From positions 3,286,001 to 3,350,000 of the forward strand of contig JAFEVB010000002.1 of NCBI GenBank assembly GCA_032629725.1: DNA of 64,000 nt, read 5' to 3'. Numbering within the stretch: the first letter of the stretch is position 1; every line of letters begins with the position of its first letter. The notes beneath the pieces are model-generated. The model ran no database searches. It was not told the origin of the DNA and saw nothing but the letters and a program-made list of their open reading frames with translations. The DNA is from Gremmenia infestans. Lineage: Eukaryota > Ascomycota > Leotiomycetes > Helotiales > Hamatocanthoscyphaceae. Positions 55,787 to 64,000 of the stretch are shown piece after piece. A program made the translations under genes and the position numbers.

Positions 55787-57735
55787 AGAGCTGGTAGTTC
55801 TCTGTACTGGATCTGAATGGTTGTCCGCTTCTGCTCTCTGTGCTTGAAAGTGTTCCTGTTCCCAGACGACGACAATGATGGTACCGGGCGATTATATGAA
55901 TGAATTTCCATATACCTAGAGTAAAAAGTAACTGTGGTCTGGGTAATTGCTGGGTTTATCAGAGAAACTTCATGGCCGCAAGTGAAATAATATGATTGTG
56001 GGTCTTAGATCCCGCCTCCAGACCGTTTGAAGGTTGGGTTGCGCCTTACTTTGCAACTGTTAGATAGCGTACGTCGTCCCAAGGAGTGATGCCCTAGGTA
56101 GAATTTAGCTCCAGCAATGGGAAAGTGCCGGAGGCTTTCGAGAGTTATGACGCTGGTTTGCACAACGTTAGCTAGTGGAGGCTCTTCTCGGTATGCTCCG
56201 AAGATCTGCAGCAGTCCTTGATAATCCAGTCCGGTCCAATGTCAAGGCGAGACAACAGGCGCTCGGGAGGATGCACAGGTATAGGCACAAGGTTGATTGG
56301 TGAGCTGACGAACGGGGGGGGGAAGGCCAGCTTCTCTCTTCTCTCGCGTTGGCCTAGGCCTCCTCGAACGAAGACAAAGGAGTTAGTGCTCGTTCTTTCC
56401 CGTCCTGGATTAGGGTTCAGATTAGGGTTCGGGAGCGTAGGGCATCAGAATAGGGTAGGGTAGCGGCCAGACTTGCTTTGGGTGTGCTCGAACAAAGTTT
56501 GAGAAGTATGACTGATGGACGGGATGCCGTGGAAAAGATGAGAGCTAAATTCGAGAACGAAGAACGGAGAATTGATTGGTAGTGCTATCTCCGCGTATGT
56601 AATGTCGAAAAGAGCTAGATACCTACCTAGGCACTGACGTACTGAAGTACTGTATACCTAGTAGGTGTGTGTGTGTATATGTGTGTGTGTCGGGGGAAGG
56701 TGGAACTAGTGACTTGCTACCTGTAGCGTACCACCGGGGGACTTGTATAAAATCCGTTGCAAGATTTAGAGTCACCAGCCCTCAGAACCGCATACAAGCT
56801 AAAAGTATGGCAAACCGTAAGTCAGTCGACTGGGGAAGTGCAGTAGGCTACTGCAAGTGTGGCAGCCGTGAGGCAACGTTCGTCTTCCAATGACAGCCAC
56901 GACTGACAGACAAGTAATGTAATCGGATACAAGTACTTGTAGGAGACGCACAAGCACAAGATCGCCGAGAGTGACAGCACAACCCCTTGTTCAAGAGAGT
57001 ATTAAATTCCGATTGGCCATCCCAGTTCGGTGGGACCCGCTGCGACTGGAGATGGGCGATCTGGCACTGGAATCTGGGATTCGAGACTCGATTCACAGTG
57101 ACTTGTCGATCAAAGGTGTAAGTAAGTGTGTTACGCCTTTGATATGAGATACAAGTGCTGTCAGTACCGAAGGTCCCGGCCGCGGGAAAGCCGTGTCCAG
57201 CGTTTGCCGCAAACAGACGGGGAAAATTGAAGGAGGCGAATAGGTGATTTGGCTCAGTAACAGTTGCCGCCCCTTCAATTTCGAATTTCGAAGAGGTAGA
57301 GAAGTTAACAAGCAGCTACTCTGGAGGGACTCGGGAAGGGATGTTACGAATACTACGGCACCGATCGATCGGGCATAGGCTGGCTAGCTACTTCCTTGGG
57401 TTTTGATTTGAATGCTCTTCATCCCCCACGCAGCAAACGGCAGAGACAACAGGTGCCGGAGTACGGAGGCGATGACAAGGTAAGACGGAGGCGAGGCACC
57501 AGAGATCAGACGTCTGCATGGTATGGTCCGGGGACAGGATAAAAAGCTCGGATCATACAACTTGGACTTGATACAATATCAAATTACACTTCGCAGTCCA
57601 GGAGCCTTTTAGGGGGGAAGAAGGGCAGGAATCGATTTTAAAGCTATTGGGAGAAACGCCACTCTTCTGTACTATGGGCATGGAAGCAGCGAAGAAGGCA
57701 TTATTCTGTGCCAATAATAGTACCAGTCAAGGAAA

Positions 57736-57777
57736 GTCTGGGTCTGGGTCTGGGTCTGGGTCTGGGTCTGGGTCTGG
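57736..57777. repeat. (GTCTGG)7 hexanucleotide repeat
   Basis: Seven perfect tandem hexamers are present. They encode no frame that looks protein-like. Confidence 0.85.
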
Positions 57778-58011
57778 GGTTGGCTAAGGGTCCATACACC
57801 GAGGTTCAGAGCCAGACATGGGAAGGGATTTGAGGGCACAGAGATAGGACAGGACGTGAGAGGTGGGCATGATAATCTGGGGAGAGTGGAGTCGAGTCGA
57901 GCATACAGTAGTGCTGTTGTACTGTACCTTCGTACAGTGGCATGACAGCGTCTATTAAAATTTGGAGACGAGTATTGGTGGCGTCAGTTCCCTGCGAGCC
58001 GTTGGGCAGAT

Positions 58012-58050
58012 GCTGGTGCTGGTGCTGGTGCTGGTGCTGGTGCTGGTGCT
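58012..58050. repeat. (GCTGGT)6.5 hexanucleotide repeat
   Basis: Six and a half perfect copies lie 235 bases after the GTCTGG array. In one frame they would translate as alternating Leu-Val, but no gene model supports that. Confidence 0.85.
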
Positions 58051-58095
58051 CATTTTGGGGGCCCTAGAGGGGTGGGAGACATGCATGAGTATGTA

Positions 58096-58140
58096 TGGCA
58101 TGGCATGGCATGGCATGGCATGGCATGGTATGGCATGGCT
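58096..58140. repeat. (TGGCA)9 pentanucleotide repeat, near-perfect
   Basis: Nine tandem copies are present, with one variant unit (TGGTA) and a last unit TGGCT. The complementary strand reads TGCCA, so the array has hairpin-forming potential (TGGCA with TGCCA). Confidence 0.8.
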
Positions 58141-59027
58141 TGGGAGGAAGAATATGGGAACCTGCTGATTGCGCTTTGCTTTGCAAGAGCTTCTTTGAAT
58201 CGATCATGGGCTTTCTGGGGTGGATGTGCAGGAACCAGGACCCTTACTGTAATAAGATCCGAATCTGAATCTGGACTCGTCTGAGCGTTCTGAGACATCA
58301 GGTTGAGCCGCCGCCGCCGCCACCACCACACTACCCATGTCTTGACAATCTCGACAAGGACAGGGCAGTCGGGGCATTCTCCAGCGTTGCATCTGCCAGC
58401 AGCGCGTCGGCATTATAGATACAGCGCCTCGGGAGCGGAAGCCGCAGCGAGTGTGCCCCCAGACTCTAGAGTCTTCTCCATCAAAGAGATGTCATGGTGC
58501 ATAGGTATTGTTGCATTGCCTTTGCCGCAAGTATTTCAATTTCTACAGTACTCGTACAGTACCATACAGATGCGTGAGGGTCTGTAACTTACCGTACGCT
58601 GTGCTGTTTATGCTGTGTCGTACCTCAATACAGTCCGGGTTTAAAATCGCAAGTCGCCAGGGCTGAAAGCCATCTTTCACTTTTTGCTTTGTTTCCAGTA
58701 GCGCGACACGTCTTCTATAACATTTCCCATGTGGTTGCCATGTGCTTTGTACGCCGCCAGCTATCTACGGTACACTAGGATCATTCGAGGCTCGACGCAT
58801 ATTTTCTGCTATATTTGTTCCTTTTTGCTTTTGCAGAGTGCTGAATTTCCTTCATTTTCTTCACTAGCTCATCTTGCTCTAAGTAAGGTCATTACATCCT
58901 GCACACAGGGGGGCCGTCCACTTTGCCATTTCGGGTCCTAGTCAACTCTCTCCAAACCAGCCGAGTCTAGCACTAGCATAGGTGCATCAATAATGCCTCT
59001 GATCATTGATCATTTCTACCGAGCTTC

Positions 59028-59925
59028 TTGGACCTACACAGTCTACTTTCAGGTACGTACCGGCTTACATTGGAAGAAGACAAGAACATTTTTGGCAATG
59101 TTACTCCTAGTCGGATGTCATTGCGGCCTCTTAACCGTATCGATGGACCGAGATTGAAGTTTCTCGGACCCCAGGTGGTCGGCTACGTGCCAGCCGCTCT
59201 AGGATGCCTCGAAGGTAGTACTTCGTACGTATGATTCGTGATTTTGGACAATTTGGGCGTATACGGAGATGTACTCCATATGAATAGCGAGTGCTGTCTT
59301 ATTACCAGGGATCGAGACGAGCTAGAGGGACCTGCAGATAATCATGCAAGTGTATCCTGGGGGCAGGGCTCGAGAGGAGGTTCAAGACACTCGCGAACGC
59401 CTCAAAAAAGAAAACCCCCCTCCAGCATTGGTAGTAGCGAGAAGGAGAATGCCCGGAAAGCCTCTTCAGTAAGTATTTTATCTGCCCACCTCATTTTACA
59501 GTGCACACGCCTTATTACTTTAGACAGCTTCATTCATTTGTCGAACTTCAGACGTGTCATCTGAGTCTTCGTTGTCATCCTTCTTCTCCACTGATCTTCC
59601 CAAGCAGTCTACATGTATGCAAGGCCACATTGCGAGATCCGTTCTTCGTATCCTCCATCAAGCTCTCTGCGGTGCAATCAGACCATGATTTTCTGTGTAC
59701 CATGATGAGCACGGGGGTTATTTCGAAGCAGATTCGAAGCCGAAGGGAAAGAGAAATGTCAAACTTGAGCTCGGACCACATGCTCGCGCAACTCCACCTC
59801 CTGCCCATGCTCCTGCATATTTGAACATCCACACCACATCCTCAAAGATCTCCCAAGCGCCATATTTCATCCGAACTGTCTGCCAGATCGCTTCCGGCTA
59901 TACTATTCCCCGCTCGGGATTTTAA
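59028..59925 (+). CDS. Doubtful multi-exon gene of unknown function
   Basis: Three protein-like segments lie in sequence. The first (up to 59224) reads YRLTLEEDKNIFGNVTPSRM and GPQVVGYVPAALGCLEGST; a GTACGT donor at 59225 and a TACCAG acceptor at 59308 join it in phase to DRDELEGPADNHASV (59309-59468), which continues HSRTPQKRKPPSSIGSSEKENARKASS, followed by a GTAAGT donor. The remainder (59695-59925) reads YFEADSKPKGKRNVKLELG and HARATPPPAHAPAYLNIHT to a stop at 59925, but I could not join it in phase. The start is unclear; ATG 58993 (MPLIIDHFYRASW) is one option. No family is recognised. Codon composition is similar to that of neighbours. I treat it as possible, not established. Confidence 0.3.
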
Positions 59926-62900
59926 AGCTCTAACAGCAGGTAGGTACGGGATATAGAGGAGGGCCAGGAGCGGCTTTGCAAGCAATACATACCTGCTGTG
60001 CCGGTGGATGACTGCCAGTTCTCCTAGGATCTCGGATGCAAGCTTTGCGCCACTTCACTACTCCAGAATCAGGGCGGGACGATGCATGGTCCAGAGTCAT
60101 ACCCACGAGAAAAACACATGGCAAAAAAAATCCGTCAAAATACTTTCTTTTGCAATTGGGACTTCCCGAGAGTTCTCGACGAGTCTGGGAAGCCACAAAT
60201 GATCTCCGTTGCAGCTCTGGTAACGTCGCACAGCGTGCGAACGCCAAGGCACGTGGAATCCATTTCTCTAGAGGAACATATCATTCCTTCGCAGTAACCT
60301 TTCCTGTAAAGCTTAACATTGCATAGGAGATGCTGCATACAGTACTGAGTGCTCATCCTGGAGATACTGCAGGTGCGTGGCCTCAATTCAACCAATGTCC
60401 GCAGCCCGTTCATTTTAAACCGCTCGGGTCAAAACTTCCCCGATACTCATTGCGCATGATGATATTATTGACTAGCGGCACAATTTGACGAACAACTGTA
60501 GTATCAAGATATCATATTACCATATCAAATATAAGTCGCTATGCAGAAGTATTGGCTACCATGATCAGCAAATAAGTAAATATTGATGTCTCAGACTGTC
60601 GGCATGTCACATTGCGTCAATCACAACTCAAGCGTCCCTCTTCAAACGAGTATTACTAGGATCTCGCTCCCTTAGTCTAGATCGTAGCCAGGGTATTTGA
60701 CAACCGCCGAATAGCACGGAGAATTTCCCTGCGCAAGCTGTAAGCGAGATATCTGACTCACACATAGCCCTTTTGTCTTCAAGTCTCTTGGATTCGTCTC
60801 AGCTGAACTTTTCAGGTGATGTGCGCCTATTTCAAGAATGCATCCTGACACCACGAGTCTAAGACTTTGAAAACAAGCGAGAATTGGAAAATGGCGTGAG
60901 TTTTGTCATATGCCTGTTCCACAAGAGGCCAGACCATTTTCAACCTTGTTCCATTCGGCACCCGAGTCCCACGCACTTATATCCCTCAAAACTTCAATAT
61001 CTCAACTTTATGGATAAAGCAATTTTCATTCTCTGCCTCTCGCCACGTTTTCGGCCCAATTGCGTACCGCGAGGATATTTGCGGGTTTGAAGCCCAACGC
61101 CAAAACTTAAGGAAGCAGAATTATTGAGACATTGAAGCCACAAAGACGGAGCTCGGTTACGCTTAGAATTTTGGCATCAAAAAATCTCCAGACAATTCTA
61201 TATCAACGTCTACGCGAATGCTTGGGATGATCCATTGGCTTTCAAGTGCACCTATCGTATGGTCAAGCCAATCATTATTGGTCAGAATAAGGTTTCTTGT
61301 GGAAAATGATAAAGCAATATCACCGAAAGCCATGAAGAGTGAGGACTAGCTGCAAAGTAAAGACTCATCACTCGACTCATTAAGCAGTTATATTTGTCTA
61401 GTATCATCGTGGAAGCTGAGGACTACAGAAACACTGGCTTTCAACCCTAACGAATCACTATTTCCTTTGTCGAGTTCAAACATCCTGCTACACCAGTCTG
61501 TCATGATGGGTGGATTAGAACTCTCATTGATATGCCTACTTTTCAATCCTGACTGTATGAAGTTTCACCTGTAAGCTGCGAACGCTTTATAAGCAGTGTT
61601 ATTGAATTGCGTCCAATCCGCCCTTCCAAATTGCAAATCAACTTTTTGACAAAACCCATGGCATAGCCCCGCCACTCGTATCGGTAGCAGATCTTGAATT
61701 TGAGTTGTGAGATACCAGAGTGTCAACCTAGCAATTTTTGTTTGATCTTCTGCATCTTGCTCCTAGACTCCTAGTCATATTATCAAGCTTCTCTTTCCAT
61801 ACGAACTGTTAATTCCTTGATGACGATGCTGACTTGAATGCAAAGTGACCCGTGGGATGACACGGAAAGGGCCGCACGATCCCGCAACCCCCTTGGACTA
61901 TATCGCATTTGGCATAGCGGGCTGAAAGGTATATGAGCTACTATAAATTTCCGGGATCAGTTGATTACGAGCTTAGTCCTAAAGGAACTTCACAATAGTA
62001 CCTCTCCAATTCTTCAAACCTGTCCTCTGCCGTTCGTAAGTCTCATATAATCGCTAGGTGGGTATAGTCTGAACGATTCTATTGCCATATTTCGAGAGGT
62101 ATTCCGTACATGTCAACAAACCGCAAGTGCTATATAGCTAAGCGCGCCATGCACTGACAGCGCCCCAGCAAACCTTGTTGCCGCCACGATCTCTCGAAGG
62201 TCGAAGGACAGGCGGCCGTGCCCTGATTTAGACAAGGGCCCCTGTATTCAACAAGAGAACCATGTTACCGATGATGCTTGGTGCTCTAGCGACTCTAACA
62301 CGGCGGTGGAAGATTTAACTCCGTCATCTCATCACGCATTCCTAAGCCTACTAATCTAAGTAATCTTACATGTTTCATGTGGATTAATAACACGCATACA
62401 GGACGGCGTTCTGTAAGCGCCGCTTCGTGTTCCGGACTGCCTTTTCCGAAAGCCCTGGCACTGTATTTAATTTCCGACTGGCGAGGCAGGCATTGTATCA
62501 CGAACCTAGTTATCGACGATGTTCGTTGCGAACCGAATTTGCTTGCTTTCTCGCAGCGATCCAGGTAGATCTTATACCCCCATACCTTCCTCTACTGTGC
62601 GTCCAAATATACCCTATATCGCATGAATTATGCATGCGAGAATTATATAAGAGAGAACTGTATCGATGCTCTCTCATCATCACGCGGTGAGCCGCGTCCA
62701 TACTACTTACAGTAGCAGCAAGAATCCCGACAAATTCTTCACAAAACGAGAAATCATACAAAGTGTGTATGGACTTTAGAATTAAATCATGGCCGCCATA
62801 TGCGTTCGCTGGAGTGTCATTTCAATAGGTCCTTTTTGGCGCTTCACTTTACTGCCAGCCGCTTCTTCTTTAGGACTGAGTGCGGACTATCCATCAGGGA

Positions 62901-64000
62901 TATAAATGAAGATACTGCACAGAGTACCGTTTGATGCTTCAAATGGCATGAAAGCGGGGATTTCTGTGGTTCCCCGGGGTGGACGAAATCGGTGTGCCTC
63001 TTTTGTGCGTCTGCAAGGCAAGTCATATGATTCTTATATTGAGCATCTGCAATTGACAAGTTCTTGGCTCCCATCACTCGAGAAGAGGATTTTCATAATC
63101 ATGTTTCTATTCTAGTCCTTCTTGCTCTCATATTTCAAGAGAAGAAAACGGGGGCCGAATAACAATGCATTTTCTGAAATTGGCTGATGTGGCAGAGCTA
63201 GCCCGAAAAGACTGCTGGCTTACTGGAGCCTGGTAAGAGAGTCCATCTCCACCAGAGAAGGTGGTCCAGAATTCTTTCTTCTGGATGAGTACATGGCCAG
63301 TGCATCATGGGCAGGACTCCTAGCTCTTTCCCACCAGCGATTGGCGAAAAACAGACCATACGCCGGGCCAAACACAATCTTCATCCTGGTTCTATCTGCT
63401 CCTCGATTCGTCTGAAAATGGTTCCATTCCTTTCTGAAAACCCTCTTCTAGATGTCAGAGCTCAGAGCCAGGAACATTCCCCGCAATGAAATGTATATCT
63501 CAGTAGTGATATTCATATAGTGTGAAATCATCCAAACACGTTATCTAGATTCCCCTGCCATGTCGCCCACTTGGACATACGAAAAGATATTACTCTGCAT
63601 ACAATCAAGCGCTTTGACTGTAATACCTCAACCGTACAAAATATCTGAATCTTTTGGGATGATGATAGGGGTTAGCTCAATGCTATGCGCTCGGTGGTCC
63701 ACCCCAAAATCAGAAAAGACAATAGTAGAGCTTCAACAAAAGATAATGTGTTTAGACTGAGCAACTATGTTCAAGACACTGAAGGCCCCAGACCCAACTG
63801 GCCATTCTGGACGTCGGAAAGTATCTGGTCCACACCTCCTTTTCAGCAGAACAACATGTCTGACCAGTGATGTGAAGTGAAGTAAGTACCCTAGAAGCTC
63901 TCCACACAAAATTGCATCTAATAAGATATAATGGAGGTATAATGACCAAGAATTGAGTATTATATTGGTGGGAATCCAACAGGGGTGGAGACGTATGGCT
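59926..64000. other. Gene-free end of window
   Basis: This stretch of 4.1 kb has only short frames with no family resemblance, no long repeats, and stretches of moderately AT-rich sequence. Nothing here can be named; any gene would have to be novel and heavily intron-split. Confidence 0.5.

Larger units (their letters stand above)
55787..59027. other. Gene-poor region with simple repeats
   Basis: This stretch of 3.2 kb has no gene I can defend. It contains two TTAGGG-type units (56409-56430), a TGTGTG tract (56666-56690), and three tandem repeats (57736-57777, 58012-58050 and 58096-58140) listed separately. Confidence 0.5.

Noticed and set aside
56409..56430. Interpretation as a telomere remnant
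   Set aside because: Only two units, separated by other bases, with no subtelomeric features nearby.
1..64000. tRNA, rRNA, CRISPR or bacterial-type operon features
   Set aside because: I found no tRNA A-box/B-box pair, no rRNA signature and no repeat-spacer array. The intron-rich, single-gene layout is eukaryotic.

Overview
The window looks like nuclear chromosomal DNA from a filamentous ascomycete (Pezizomycotina); the class cannot be fixed from the sequence alone, although a leotiomycete-type plant-associated fungus would fit. The reasons are: many short introns (about 45-90 nt) with GTANGT-type donors, CTRAY-type branch sites and YAG acceptors; single genes each with its own promoter rather than operons; and fungal-specific families (a PTH11-like rhodopsin-fold membrane protein, a velvet regulator, an Egh16/GAS1-like secreted protein, a Zn2Cys6 regulator). 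Gene models were spliced by hand, and exon phases were checked for each one. Several annotated starts are ATG codons inside longer frames that otherwise open with GTG or TTG.

Layout. 0-14.4 kb is a compact housekeeping block: spliceosomal DnaJ protein, mitochondrial IBA57, decapping enzyme DCP2, a DUF4112 protein, ribonucleotide reductase small subunit, SRP9/SRP21, an F-box/2EXR-like protein and a DUF1308 protein. 15-18.7 kb holds an unrecognised acidic protein and a 12-exon PTH11-like gene. 18.7-24.6 kb is gene-poor and AT-rich: it has a C2H2 zinc-finger gene, a 17-bp minisatellite in that gene's upstream region, a 443-bp TA-flanked inverted-repeat element (MITE-like) and a stop-interrupted gene remnant. 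25-37 kb carries a BRAP2/Etp1-type RING E3, a four-unit polyubiquitin gene, a Zn2Cys6 regulator and farnesyltransferase beta. 39.5-56 kb carries a double-stranded-RNA-binding-like protein, GDP-mannose pyrophosphorylase, an Egh16-like secreted protein, a SAS3-type MYST histone acetyltransferase, the complex I MWFE subunit (NDUFA1) and a VosA-type velvet protein. From 55.8 kb to the end there is almost no coding sequence that I can defend, only microsatellites and one doubtful multi-exon locus near 59 kb.

How the genes relate. They form no cluster or single pathway. Shared themes are ubiquitin (the polyubiquitin gene next to a RING/UBP-finger E3), RNA metabolism (DCP2, DnaJ splicing factor, SRP9, dsRNA-binding-like protein) and developmental or virulence-linked fungal functions (velvet, Egh16-like, PTH11-like, Zn2Cys6). 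I found no convincing new multi-gene system. The most unusual observations are gene-structural: a 4-nt internal microexon in NDUFA1, a 13-nt microexon in the PTH11-like gene, a 7-nt first coding exon in the GDP-mannose pyrophosphorylase gene, a GC-AG intron in the Egh16-like gene, and a 7-base homopolymer that appears to shift the SRP9 tail out of its lysine-rich frame. A cluster of MluI cell-cycle boxes at the RNR small-subunit gene and the MITE-like element are the best non-coding signals.
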